A DNA stretch of 34,143 bases from Thecamonas trahens ATCC 50062 (lineage: Eukaryota; Apusozoa; Apusomonadida; Apusomonadidae), in NCBI RefSeq assembly GCF_000142905.1, contig NW_013657672.1, positions 575,000-609,142 of the forward strand. Direction: 5' to 3'. A model generated the notes under the pieces. The model was not told the DNA's origin, searched no databases, and worked only from the letters and a program-made list of their open reading frames with translations. How positions within the stretch are numbered: the stretch's first letter is position 1; every line of letters starts with the position of its first letter. This document shows, in pieces, positions 1-12,300 of the stretch. The position numbers and the translations under genes are program-made.

Positions 1-217
1 TATATATACTATATATATACACATATACATATATACCCATATATAAACAGGACATACATAGACACATACATATACATAGAGATATATTTTTTTTATATTT
101 TATATATATATATAGATATATATATATATACACATATATACACATAGATATACATACACATATACATATATATAGATATATACATATAGATATAGATAGA
201 GATATAGATATATATCG
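1..217. repeat. AT-rich microsatellite (TA/CATA/GATA mixture)
   Basis: Almost pure TATA, CATA and GATA words with one run of T around position 90, sharply unlike the GC-rich sequence that follows. It encodes only tyrosine/isoleucine repeats in translation and I see no gene in it. It directly abuts the exon at 220-324, so on the minus strand it would be the start of that gene's next intron, continuing beyond the window. Whether it is an intron microsatellite or a boundary of a rearranged or misassembled piece cannot be decided here. Confidence 0.9.
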
Positions 218-219
218 AC

Positions 220-324
220 TTGAACCGAGCCGTTCCTCCTGGCCTCCATCGGAACACCGTGTACGGCTCGGTGCAGATGTTGCACTCTTTCGAGAACCTC
301 GCCCGTGTCTGTCCGCACCGCACG
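220..324 (-). CDS. Orphan exon of an RBM22/SLT11-like pre-mRNA splicing factor (partial)
   Basis: The minus strand reads a 34-codon stretch containing KECNICTEPYTVFRW followed by RPGGTARFK. This resembles the N-terminal zinc-binding segment of RBM22 (yeast SLT11/ECM2), a spliceosome component that contacts the catalytic RNA core; the family has C-x2-C, PFTVFRW and a basic RFK segment there. The exon is bounded by a CTCAG acceptor (ending at 325) and a GT donor (219-218). The phases fit: it begins with the last base of a codon, which would complete Tyr before Val-Arg as in the family, and ends with AA of a Lys codon. The upstream part of the protein (first zinc-finger half) is not found in 325-451, before the next gene's stop codon, and the rest would lie left of the window. 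It may be a gene fragment, a pseudogene exon or a chimeric contig end. Confidence 0.6.
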
Positions 325-354
325 CTGAGCAGTGAGTATATGCCAATAAGTGGT

Positions 355-377
355 GGGGGGGGGGGGGGGGGGGGGGG
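355..377 (+). repeat. Poly(G) tract of 23 bases
   Basis: An uninterrupted run of 23 G on the plus strand, between the stop codon of the left giant gene (452) and the orphan exon (324). On the minus strand it is C23, upstream of the exon's splice acceptor. Such a run can form G-quadruplexes and is prone to length error in sequencing. The remainder of 325-451 has no recognisable coding content. Confidence 0.95.
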
Positions 378-451
378 TACTCGAGTACCGTGCTTGTTCT
401 GTTCACTTTGAGGCGTGTGATGACGTGCGCGAACGATCTTGGCGCGGGTGG

Positions 452-3400
452 TCACAGCGAGCCGAGGACAAGGCATGTTCCGCATGCGACGACGGCAAGA
501 GTGATGCAGATGACCAGCCAGGAGAGAAGGTGGACGGTGCGGTCGGCGTTTGCCGCTTCCATCATCGAGACAAGGCGGAGGACCATCATGATGGCGGCCT
601 GTGCGCCCACTTCCATCTGGTGCGCAACACGGTCGCTGAGCGGGGCAAGGTGGAGCTGAAGAGCGAGTCCGATGGCGATGACAGCTGCGACGATGCCGCT
701 GACAAAGACCGAGCCGCGAGGAATGAGGGCAACGGCGGCTGCGATGACCACCCGCCGAACAAGTACCACGCCCTCATACCACCACACGTCGGCGCGGTAT
801 GATTCCCAGAGGAAGGCGAGCGGGTGCTCATCGTCTCCATCCGACGAGCCGCTGCAATCAAGCAGCGGAGCTGCCTCGCTTGGACTTGCACCGCCATGAT
901 GCGCGAGCGCGACGCGAACAATAGCAGCCAACCCAGCAACCACCAGAACTAGGACTACAGCTGCACTCAGTACCAGCTTGGTGTGGGCGGTGCTCCAGCA
1001 CTCGATCCACGGCGCGCTGTCAAGGTAGGCCCTACGCGCACCTGGCGCTGGGTCCGGCACGCACGAGAGCTGCGCAAGCGCGGTCTGCACCAGCGAAAAG
1101 ACAAAAAGATAGGCGATGGTGCCGGCGGCACGGAGCGCACGCTCGCGGCGTACTCGGTGCGAGAACAAAGCAAACGCGCAGGCGATTGCCGTCGGCAGGC
1201 CTGGAAGCGCCACAAAGGCCCAGAACTCGCCCGTCGGACCCAGGTTGAGGCAGCCGAGACCCGTGACGGTCAGCGATGCCCGCTCAAGCATGGCATGTAG
1301 CGTCTTAAGCGCGGTCGACGACTCGAGTGTCTGCTCTGACGACGCCAGCACCGCGCCAAGAATCTGGAGATACACGACCGTGGTTTTGAGGACGGCTTCG
1401 GCGCGCGGCGCCCGCGAGCTCTTGTCGGCCACCGCATAAACTGTGAGCGCGACGAGGCCGATGGCAAGCGCAGCCACTTCCCACGCCTCGGCGAGGCCAA
1501 ACACGGCAAGAAGCACGACCACGCCGGCTTCAACCGCAAGCGAGGCTGCCACAGCCTGAATCCGCCCGGTGTGGACCCGCAGCCGCCGCCAAAGCGACTG
1601 CTCTGGCAGCTGGGTCGAGCCCATGAGCAACGAGAGCGGTCGCACCGAGTCACGGCGGATAGCAATGTAGCCGACAACAAGCACAACAACCAGGCTTGCA
1701 ATGACAGCAAACACACCCGCCGATCCGCTCGCCGAAAGCTTGCATCGCACGCACTCGCGGTCGGGACCAGAGGCAAACCAGCCGGCGCTGCACTCGGAGC
1801 AGAGGCGACCGCGCGCGCCGTTTGCGCACCGGCCATCACCGAGGCACGCATCCTCGGTCGGACACTCTTCAAAGTAGCCTGGGTCGCTCGTTGGCGCAAA
1901 GCCTTCGCGTGCGCGCGGCAGATGGAGCTCTCCCTCGCACTCTGCACCATGGGGACAGGCGAGGCAGAATGTGGCCGGCGATGAGCGAGCCCAGTACCCG
2001 GGCTCGCACCCGCAAAAGTACCGTGCACATCTGCCACGAGCGCCGAGTTGGGAGGGCAGCCACAGACCAGCGCGCCATCTTGGTGCTTGACTGGTGCCGA
2101 GCTTGCGTAGCATCTGTCGACAAAAAGTGTGACCGGTGGTGTCTCTAGCACGCCACCGTCGCTCAGCGCCGTCTGTGCTCTGATCCGGACCGAGGAGGCG
2201 AGCTTGGTGGTAGACTTGACTGCTACGCCGACGTCGACAAACTGGGTCGGGCTTTGTGAGACGATCACGTCGGCGCTGCCACCGTACGCGATGTAAGGGT
2301 GTGGGACTTGGAGTGAGAGCACAATGTTGACGTCGATGACCGAGTTGTTGGCGGCGTCGGTGAGGACGACGGCAAAACCGGACGGGAGTGGAAAACCCGA
2401 CGGAAGCGCAATGCCGTTGATGTCGGGGAGTGGGGCGGCCCACGCGATGCTGATGGGCCGGGTAGCAAGGACAGACCCATACATGCTGGCGGCCGTCATA
2501 GCAGCAAGGGCTTGTACATCCGAGCCGTGGAGCACAAAGGCTCCCGAGAGCGGCTTACCGCCAGCCCGCGGGCAGGCGTAGACGACGCCGCCGGCGATGT
2601 TAGCATTGTTGAAGGCGCCAGCAAAGCCGGTCCCAACATTGAATATGCATCCGCAGCTAAAGAGCAGGCCGCCGTAGTCGGCGCGATTGTAGGTGAACTC
2701 GCTGTTCGAGAGCGAGAGAAAGCCGGATGAGGCATACTCGACCATGGGCAACGAAGCCTCGAGGCTGTGATACAATGCGCCGACGGCAAAGAAGGTGTTG
2801 GCGACAGCAGCAACGCCACCGATCCGGGCGTAGTTTTCTGTAAAGATGTTTCCGCGGGCGGCGACGGTGCTTCCGGTGACAAAGAAGACACCGCCGATGT
2901 CGGCATGGCCCTGCGCAAAGAGCGAGTTACTTGCGGCCACGGCTCCCAAGTTCCTGACAAAAGCCACGCCGCCGTTGTCGGTGGCGAAGTTCGCGATGAG
3001 CTGCGAGTCAGTAAAGGTAACATAACCGGCCTTTTCGACAAAGACCACGCCGCCGTTGCGGGCCGAGCATGACGCGATCGAGGTCCGGACAAAGGTGAGG
3101 CGAGAGCTAGGCGAGGCGTGGCGGCCGTTGATGTATGCGACCCCGCCGCTGGCGCCGGCGGTGCATCCGCGAATGATCGAGTCCGTGGCAGTAAATAGGG
3201 AGCCGCCTGCGAGCGAGGCAACTCCGCCCGAGCCGGGGGCCACAAGAATGCTGCTGTGCGGAAGAGAGCCCGTGTTGTCAAAGTCAGCAACGGTGACCGA
3301 GGTGAGCGCAAGGACTGCCCACCCGTCGAGCCAAATAGGCGACGAGCCCGAGAGCGTAGCCGATGAAAAGGTGGCACGGGCAAGAGTGAGGTTAGTCAAC

Positions 3401-6188
3401 TCGAGGCGAACAGCAGATGTGATGGCAAAGAGTACACCACCAGCGGATGTGGCCGCCGCGCCACAGTCTATGCCAGAGCCAGTGCGGCTGGTCCCGATCA
3501 CCGATGCCGATTTGGTCAGGGACCAGTGGGCGGAAAACCGGCAGGTGTCGAGCAGCGACGAGACGACGACAACGTCGGGCACGCATCGAGAGCCTCGCGC
3601 AAGCGTGGCAGCGAGGCATGAGAGCTGTCGCGGTGTACCGCCGCAGCTGCCAGACGATCCTTCGACATGGCGAGTGGTCACCCGAAACGGATCGCCGTCC
3701 CACGGCGATGGCCGCTGGAAGAGGAATACAGCGTCTCCGCCTGAAAAGAACAGCAGGTCGTCGTAGCCGTTGCCATCTGGGTCAAAGACGCGTGGCGAAG
3801 CTGGAAAGCCACCCACGCTCAGCTGAATGAGACGCGGGCTGGGATCAAACGTTCCGTTGCCGAGCGCTGTGTAGACAAGGACAGCCTCGTTCGCAAGTGC
3901 AAAGACATCGAGGAGGTGCGCGGCCGGTGAGCGATCAAACTCACCCATGCCAATGGCGGTAACTTGGTGGGCGAGCTGGAATGGGAACTGCAGGATGGTG
4001 TATGGCGGTGTTGTTGCAGCCTGGGAGGTGAGCGCAATGATGATGACCTTTGCATTCGACGGCAAGACAGCCAGGGCGGCCATGTCGTCAACCAGGGGCA
4101 ATGCCAGCGTTGATGGCGACGATGCGAGCGGCGCTGCCGCGAGAAAGACGAATCGGCATTCCGGAAGCACCACACTGGTGGGAAGCCAAGGACTGCCCGG
4201 CTTGCCAGGGTTGGCTACAAGCACGAGGCCGGAGGTGGTGGCGACAGCAAAGTCGAAAAGACCTGGGAGGGTGGACGCGAGGCGGACAGGAACCGCGACG
4301 ACTGGGGTCGTGAGCTCGAGGTTGGGTGCAATGGGATCAAAGGAGTAGAAGAGCTCAAAGCTCGAGTTGAGGCAAGTTGGCGCAGCCAGAAGCAACGTTG
4401 GGCTCGGCGAGTCGAGCGCTGAGGTGATAAAGGCAGGGAGGCCACATGAAGCAAAGGGAGCGGCATGAGCAAGGAGTCAGCGATGGCGTTGAACGAGACG
4501 CCGGTAGTGATGGCCAGTGGCGCGATGATGGCAAAGTGACCACTGCCGATGTTGGCAAAGTATGCGAGCTGAAAGACCTCGCTACCTGCAGCGGTGACGA
4601 CGGCGAGCACAAGGTCGAGGTCACCGTCGGCGTCGACGTCGGCTAAGACTGGCCCGACAATCGAGAAGGCCCCGGAGCGGTACGCGGTAATCGATGGACC
4701 CGTGACATGGCGCCAGGCCGGCTCGTCGGAGGACGCGGCGGCGGCGACAATGTTGTTAAGGTAGACATGGATGACGCCGTCTATGAGGATGGCCAAGTCG
4801 GTCTCGGTGTCGTCGTCGATGAGGCCGAGCGTCCACAGCGACGACGAGAGCGGGGCATGAAGGCCGGCGAGAGTGGTTTGGGAGAAGGATGTGATTGGCA
4901 GAGCTTGTGGAAGCGCAGCCATAGCGCAGTAGTCGTGAGGGACGGTCGGGCACGGCGATGCAAGCACGAGCGGCGTGTGCGGCAGCGGAGTGCCGACCGG
5001 TGCAGAAATCATGCCTGTACCCCCGAGGTTTGACGAGTCGTAGAGGAGCGAGAGGCCATAGAGGTGCGACGAGGCGCCGCGCGTCGGGTCAAACCGGACC
5101 GCAAAGACCTGTGCGGGTGAGGCGGCAAAGGCAAACGGAAACGATACAGCGACGATCGAGGGGAAGGGGGAGAGAGACCAGAGCGCGATGGAGAAGACAG
5201 GTGAGAAGGCGCCGACACCAGGATCGCCGGACAGGATCGCATATATGCTAAACTTGGCGGACGGAAGCGTAGTGGCGTGAGGCGGTTCGGCAATGGCCAC
5301 CATAAGAAGTCCGGTGTCGGCAAAGTTGGTTGAGGATCCGCCGGCGACAAAGTCGTCGAGGCCGTCGCCGTTGAGGTCGCCGGAGACCAGAGTGTTGAAC
5401 TGGGTGCCACTCGATGGCGCCTGCGGGAGGACTGGAGTGAGCGCAAACGGGGTCGGGTTGAGCGGCGACGAGAGGACGTACGGCGTGGTGCCTCCGATGG
5501 CCACCACAGCGGTGGTGTCGAGGACAGTGGTGGAGATCCACTCATTGACATCGCCACTGAACGAGTAGAGGAGTGTGACCGAGGGTGGAGCAGGCAGCGG
5601 GGCCTGGAGCGTCACAGCGTACACCTTTGTCGAACTGATGGAGCTGTTGGGCGCCGCAGCAATGACAACGGTGGAGAGGAGGAGCGGAAAGGCAGGCGCA
5701 TCCTGTAGCCGCGGCCCGCCGATGGCCTGTTGGGCAAACGGGGCATTGCCGACGATGAGCGGATTCCCGGGGATAAACGAGGAGAGAGGACCAAAGACGG
5801 TAGCCACAGGCGAGCCCATCATGACTCTCAGTGAACCTGGGCCATGTGAGCTAGATGGACGGAGCGCGAGTAGGAGATCAGGCCATGTGTCGTTGTTGAG
5901 ATGAGCGACAAGGACTGCAAAGAACTGGAGTTCTAGATCTGGCGCTGATACCACTTCAACGGTAGCGTTTGATGACGGAAGGTAGGCGATGACGCGATCT
6001 GGCCAGGCGCAGAAAATCATGTTCTTTGCGGGCGTGCATGACGCCAGCGGTGGGCTTGTCAGAGGGTGGGCAGGTGAGTGGCGAGGAAGCGGCGAGAACG
6101 CAGTTGATGAGGTGGAGCAGGGAGGGGGCGGGGGGGTGGTGGGCGTGGTGGGCGTGAGGAGGATGAGGAGGATGAGAACGTGGTACAT
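452..6188 (-). CDS. Giant multidomain surface protein, paralog L (FG-GAP, beta-helix, Cys-rich, multi-TM); frame broken twice
   Basis: Start is the ATG at 6188, giving a signal peptide (MYHVLILLILLTPTTPTT). The protein has FG-GAP-like calcium-binding repeats (DLNGDGLDDFV, DVDADGDLDLV, DPDGNGYDDLL). These are followed by a Gly/Ala-rich right-handed beta-helix region with repeated GGV-phi-hydrophobic turns like polymorphic membrane protein repeats, then a GCC2/ephrin-receptor-like cysteine module (GCEPGYW, CPHGAEC, GRLCSECSAG), and finally about 11 hydrophobic helices ending in GSL. The reading frame changes near 4436-4438 (GGG) and 2014-2017 (AAAA); adding one base at each gives 1912 residues in register with the paralog at 14002-19856. 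Homology runs right up to each break in both frames, so these are not introns. It is likely a plasma-membrane receptor or adhesion protein; its ligand is unknown. It could be a decaying gene, but no other internal stop is needed to explain it. Confidence 0.8.
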
Positions 6189-6375
6189 GGGTGGGGAGTG
6201 AGGTTTTGGGAGTGGGGTGACGTGCGCGTGCGCGTGTGGCGGTGTGGCAGAGTGGCCGGACCTGTGCAGGGGCTGGGAAGGAATGATATGTGTGTGTGTG
6301 TGATGACAGTTGTTTGAGTAGTTGGGAGTATGAAAGTAGCGAGTGGCATGCACGCGTGCCGGGGCGGGGCTAGCA
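6189..6375 (-). promoter_or_regulatory. Intergenic spacer and presumed promoter of paralog L
   Basis: Short spacer between the macroglobulin stop codon (6376) and the paralog L start (6188). On the coding (minus) strand it is C/A/T-rich, with a CA dinucleotide run (TG repeat on the plus strand at about 6287-6303) and CCCAC words just before the ATG. No TATA box is evident. The same C-rich run before the ATG is seen at other genes of the window. Confidence 0.45.
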
Positions 6376-9300
6376 TCACGCGATGGTGACGCGGCCAGAG
6401 GCAGAGCGGCCAAAGATCTCGGTCTCGTACATGCACTCGGCCTTGGCCGGCGGGACGACAAACGAGCCGGCGGTGGTGGCGCGGACGATGTACTGGAACT
6501 CGTAGTTGCCCTCCCAGAGGAGCGAGCGGAAGGCCTCGGCGCGCTCGTCGCGGAGGTTCTGGAACTCGAACCAACGAAGCGGGTCGACCCAGCGCCAGGC
6601 AAAGATGGAGCGGGACGCCGTAGTTGCTCCGTTGCCCGAGGCCGCACCGGCGGGCGCAGGCAGGTTCTTGAGCTCGACCTCGGGCGTGCCCTTGAGGGCC
6701 GGGTTGAGAGCCTCAAAGCCCGCAGGAAGCTGATCGACGAGTGCCACATGGTAGCGGCGCTGGGTGGTGCGCATATAGACGCGGACGCGGATCTTCTCGC
6801 CCAGAGCGATGCGCCACGAGCCGTCGTCTGCGCGGACGGCGTGATCGGGCGAGTCGACACCAACGTACTCGCGCGCAACCGTAAAGCCGCGGTCGAGAGC
6901 ATCTACAGTGAGCGCGGCGGGAGCGTAGTCGACTGCGATGCGGTAGTAGAGACGGCCAGGGCCGGACTTTTCGACGATGAGCCGAGTGAGTCCGTCGCGG
7001 TCTGAGGCTGCGGCCGAGTCGAGGAGCTTGGCCATGGGCACGGTGCCGACGAGGGTATCGGTTGTGCGCCCGGCAAAGGCAGCGGTACCGGCAAATTCCG
7101 ATGCGAGCCAGAGGTGGACAGCAAAGTCGGGGACCTCGGCCTCACGGACGGTAAAGTACTTGTGGAGAGCGACGAGACAAAAGGCGTTCTCCTGGGTGTT
7201 GCGCCACTTGCCGGCACGGCGGTGGGCAAGCAGGCCCTTGGCGACCTTGACAATGAGGTCCGAGTCCGGCTCGGCCTCGAGGAGGGCCTCGAGGAGGACG
7301 GCGTCAGTCCGGCGGTTCGAGTGGAGCATGACGTACGCGCCTTCGTCGCCGTAGTCCGAGACAAAGAACGCAGTCTGAGCAGTCTCGTTGACTCGCCCGG
7401 CAAGGTGCTTGAGAATGGCGGCCTTGGGGTCGTCGATCCCGCCGACCGAAGTGACCGAGAGAGCAACGAGGAGCCAGCCGAGCGCCTCGAGCGAGAACTC
7501 GTGGATCGGGTGGGCGCGGAAGACTTCGGCGGCGCGACGGCCCGAGTCGACGCCGAGGCGGGTGAGCGCAAAGGCGGCGTAAGCGCGGAAGCCGTTGAGC
7601 GTCTTGAGCGAGTACAAAACAAACGGCCAGTGGGCAAGGTGGCTGTCGATGTCCTGGAGGTAGCGAATGGTGCGCGAGACGAGGTTGTCCGGCACGTCGA
7701 GGCCGCGCTCGACGCACTTGGCAAGCGCATGCGCGACATGGCAGGTAACATACGGATCGGCGCGGTCGTTCCAGTAGCCAAAGCCACCCGACGACTTTTG
7801 CCGGCGTGCGAGGAGCTTCATGTCCTTGGACACCGAGGCCTGTAGCGCGGCACGGCTGGGGATGTCGTCGGCGTCAAAGGCCTCAAGCACGTCGAGGAGC
7901 GGGAGGATGCCGAGGAGCTTGGAGGCAATCTGCTCGCAGCACTCGTACGGGTAGTTGTGCAGGTAGATGAAGGCGTCGGTGAGAGCGGCGACGGCGGTCG
8001 AGGTGAGCGAGACCTGGGCGCCGCCAAAGTGCGGGATGGCGTCGAGCGGCGGGCGAAGGTCAAAGGCTAGGAGACCCTCGGGATTCTCTGTGTCGCCGTA
8101 GGTCGCGGTCGCCTCCGAGGTGGCCGGGGTGAAGACCGGGACGGTCTTCTGGATGGCGTCGGTAAAGTCGCCGGCGGCGGCAACCCACTGGAGGCGGGCA
8201 GTCCCGGCGCCCGCGGTGGCAACCGGGAACGAGAGCGCGCCGCGCTGTCCAGGGGCAAGGAGGGCGACGTAGCCGCCGGCAAAGCCGGGCGCGAGCTCGA
8301 GGTTGCTCGTGCTGCATCCGATGTACACCTTGAGCTCGTCGGACGTCTGGTTCTGCAGGACGACCGGGACAACCGCCGAGTCGCCGTAGTTGAGGAACCG
8401 CGGCGGCGAGGGGCGGACCATGAGCGGAAGCTGGGCGGTGACCTTGCTCTCGCCGAGTCCATAGCGGGTGTCGGTGGCAGCAATGGCCCAGATCCGGTAG
8501 CGGGTGAGCGAGTCGGGGACGGTAAAGGTGAGCTCCACGCGGCCGCTGGCGTCGGTGACCGAGGTCGGCGAAAAGTGAGCAAGGGCGTCAAACTTGGTGC
8601 GGACCCGGACCTTGGCGGCGCCCTCGGCAAGCTCGGCGGCGTCATCGTCGGCGGTGGGTGCGTTATCGGTGGAGTCGAGGCAGTCGTCGTTGTCGTCGTC
8701 GTCAAAGTCGTCGCCGTCAGACGAGTCGTCCACTGCGCACATCCCGCGGGCTTGCGGCATGCAGTTCATCATGGCCGGCACGGCGCAGGAGCGGGCGCAG
8801 CAGGCCTCGCAGCACATTGCATTGCGAGCACAGCCGGTGTCGCAGTCGCAGCTGCGGCTGCAACACCTCTTCCTCTTCACCTTGGACGCAGGCATGATGG
8901 CCGAGGCTGAGGCCTCGTTGTCAGCGAGCTCCGACTGGGCCTGGGTCCGGAACCGCTCGAGGTCCTCCTCGGAGAGGAGGAGGACCGACTCGTGGGAAAA
9001 TGTCGAGTTGGACTCGCCGGTGGAGCGCCGGGTGAAAAAGGTCTCGACCGGGTCGGAGAGCTTGTATCCTGTGAGGGCAAGGACTGCCTCGTCGACAACG
9101 ACAAGGGTGACCTCGACACCCTCCGCCGGGGCGCCGGTATCGGCGTGGTTGCAGGCGACAGAGACCGAGGTCTCTGAACCCGGAGCAATCGAGTCTGAAG
9201 CGGGGCAGACGACGAGGTCGAGCGAGCGGGCGCGCTTGTCGACCTGCAAGTTGAGCTTGCCCGAGGCGAGGGCGGGCTTGGGCGGGGCGGCGAGGTTGAG

Positions 9301-12300
9301 CTGGCCGAGGGCGGTGAGGCGCGGCTCGGTGCCAACGGCGTCGACACGGATCTCAAAGTTGGGCAACCACGAGGCGTCGACGGAAAAGGGCACGACTGCG
9401 GCGCCGTCGATGAGCGGCTCGCGGAGGGTGGCCTGGAGGCCGTCGGCGGTAAAGGTGAGGAGAAGCTCGCCGTCAGTGAACGGAGCCTGGACAAGGAGCT
9501 CGCCAGTGTCGCCTGCCGAGTAGCACTGCTTGTCAGCGATGAGAAGGAGCTCGCCGGCCTCGACGCGCGAGTTGGTGGCGCCGCGCTTGGGCTCTTTCCC
9601 GCGGACGTTGACGGCAAACGAGGAGGCGTTGAGCGAGCCGGCGGCATCGGTGACGGTGGCGGTGAACGAGTACGAGCCGCCATGGGTGGGCAAGTAGTCG
9701 GTGACGAGCGGGGCGCCGTCGGGCGAGACCAAGTGAAGCACGTCCGAGTACTCGGTGGTGGCCCAGGAGGCGATGCCGGACTCGGCATCCTCGACAAGGG
9801 TGGTGACCGAGTGAGTGACCTCGAGGTCAATGCCGACACCGGCGATGAGCTCACCGTCAACGTCGACGACGACAAGCTCGATGGCAAGCGGCTCGCCGGC
9901 GGTGCCCCATGCCTTGACCTTGTAGCCGACATAGAGCGAAGACGGGTGGAGAAGAGTGGTGGACTTGGCGAAGCGAGCCTGATAGTTGAGGTCGATGACG
10001 GTGGCGGCGGCCTCGAGAGTGATAGGCGCCGGCGGGACGTCATTGCCGGCAAACTCGATGAGGAGTCTGTGCTCGCCGTCGGCGTCGGTGGTAGCCTCGG
10101 TATGATTCCACGTCCCAAGGCTGGCCGAGTGCGACGGCGCCGGCTCCCACCACGGGCGAAGCCACCACTTGTTCTGGCGGCCAAAGGTGTAGTCGGAGCG
10201 GTGCGGCGGGGTGTAGCTCCCGGTTTTGGCGGTGACCTCCCAGCGGGTCTCGGCGTCAGCGAGCGCGCCACCAGCAAAGTACTGGGCCGAAACGAGGGCG
10301 GTGACGGATCCGGCGGCTGCGTTGGACGAGATGTGTGGGCCGAGCGACTCGAACGAGGCCGAGACGTCGTACTCGGGGCGGCGGAACTCCTGGCACGAGA
10401 AGGAGTGGGTGTACGATGTCGCCGGCAGGCTAGACGAGCCGGAGTAGCTGATCACGATGCGGCCATCGCCGAGGTTGAGGTTGTCGGGGAGGGCCACTTG
10501 GAAGTGGAAGGCACCGTAGGAAGAGAGGGTGAGGCACGGGTCGAGACGCGGTCCGTCGGCGTCGGCAGCGATGGGGCCCTGGCTGGCCGAGTCGGCGATC
10601 TTGTTGCCGCGCGAGTCGTACGCAGTCCATGAGATGGAGCCGCGGACGTAGTCTGGCGCGATGGCGCCGTCGACGTCAATATGAACGTGGCGGAGAAAGC
10701 CCTTGACGGTGATGACCTCGTTTGGCTTGTAGAGCTTACGGTCGTCAAAGACGTACCAGCGCGGCTCGGACGGGGCGCTCCGTGAAACGCGGACGTCAGT
10801 GACAAAGGCAAGGTCGTCAGCGTGCGAGGCGACGACGATGCCCGAGTTGGAGATGCTGCCGTCGTAGATGGTGACGCCCGCGGGGTCGGTGCACCCGAGC
10901 TGCGTTCCTGACGACGAGCCGCGGGAGGCGAGGTGCGAGACGGCAAGGTCTGAGAGCGGGATCCCCGTGGCAAGCTGCGAGGCCCAAACAAGGGTCTTGG
11001 GCGTCGTGGCCGAGTAGGTGAGTGCAGCGAGGGCGATGTTTGTGATCTGGACCCAGGCGTGGGCGATGGGCCGGTAGCGGTACTCTGCGCTGCCGTAGCG
11101 GACACGCGACTTGAGGGTCTTCCAGGCGGCGACGGTGGGCTCGACAACTACGTACAGCTGGCCGGTGTTCGACGACGGGTGCTGGAGGAATGGCTCGAGA
11201 TTGACGACGTAGTCGAGCGGCTTCTCTTCGGCGTCCTCGAGGTCGACCTCGTAGTCCTCGACCTTCTTGCCGATGTCAAGCAAGTTTTCGCGCTCGGGGT
11301 GAAAGTAGTTGTAGGTGGAGACGAGTGGCGAGGAGAGGTACTCGTTGGGCTCGACATGGAAGATGCGGACACGAATGGCAGTAAAGTTGTAGACGACGAC
11401 CGGGAAGACGGTCGGGTCGCCCGAGGCTGCCTGGAGTGTCACCATCCCGGTGGGGCCCGAGACCGAGCCGCAGAGGTACGGCTTGCCGACGCGGATGGTG
11501 ACAGTGTTGTTGGTGAGGGCCTGGCCGTGAATGTCGGCGAGGTCACGAGCAATAGTCAGGGTGTAGGTTGTGTTCTTGGTCGAGGAGTTGACGATGGAGA
11601 TCGAGGTGGCCGAGTGCTCGTGGACCTGGACCGAGAACTCGACTTGCGGCTCGATGGTGATGAGGTCCTTGCGGAGGGTGGTGTAGTCGATCGGATTGGT
11701 GAAGCGGACCATCCAGGTGGCGCCAGGCCGGGAGCCGGGCGAGGTCGACGGCTGAATGACGGAGAACGGCGGGTAGGTGTGGAAGGCGATGGTGATGGGC
11801 GCGGGTGTGGTGTTGGGGCCTTCAGCCGAGGACGCGCCCGCGGCGACAACCAGCGCGATGGCGGCGTCGGTGGGTAGATCGTCCGAGAGGTCAAAGACGA
11901 CCATGTGGTCGAGGGCGTTGCGGGAGCGGAGGCCGCGGATGGCCCACTCAAAGTCGGGGTTCTTGACGAGGATTTCGGGCGAGTCGGAGCAGAGGGTGAG
12001 CGTGCCAGAGTACGGCGCGTTGTTGGCGGTGATGGAGGAGGAGGCGAGGATGGCCTCCGGGTCCACGGCCTGGTCAAACTGGAGGAGGATGCGCGGGCGG
12101 AGCGACTGGACCACGTTTGAGCGGAGAGTCGAGGAGCGCGGGACCGAGTGCTGGAGAACGAGGGTGTTGGTGGTAAAGCTGAAGCTAAAGTCGTCCGGGA
12201 GCATGTTTCCAAGCGCCGAGGCGGTGCCTGCGGGGATGGAGACGGTGTAGGTGGTGGAGAAGGCAAAGCGGGTGTCGGGCACAAACTGGAGGGTGGTGAC

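Noticed and set aside
325-451. First exon of the RBM22-like gene
   Set aside because: No frame encodes the expected CxxC zinc-binding segment before the exon; only the poly-G/C tract and unremarkable sequence are present.
6189-6902. Upstream extension of paralog L frame into the macroglobulin 3' end
   Set aside because: The frame is a shadow of the macroglobulin coding sequence; the signal peptide at 6188 marks the real start.
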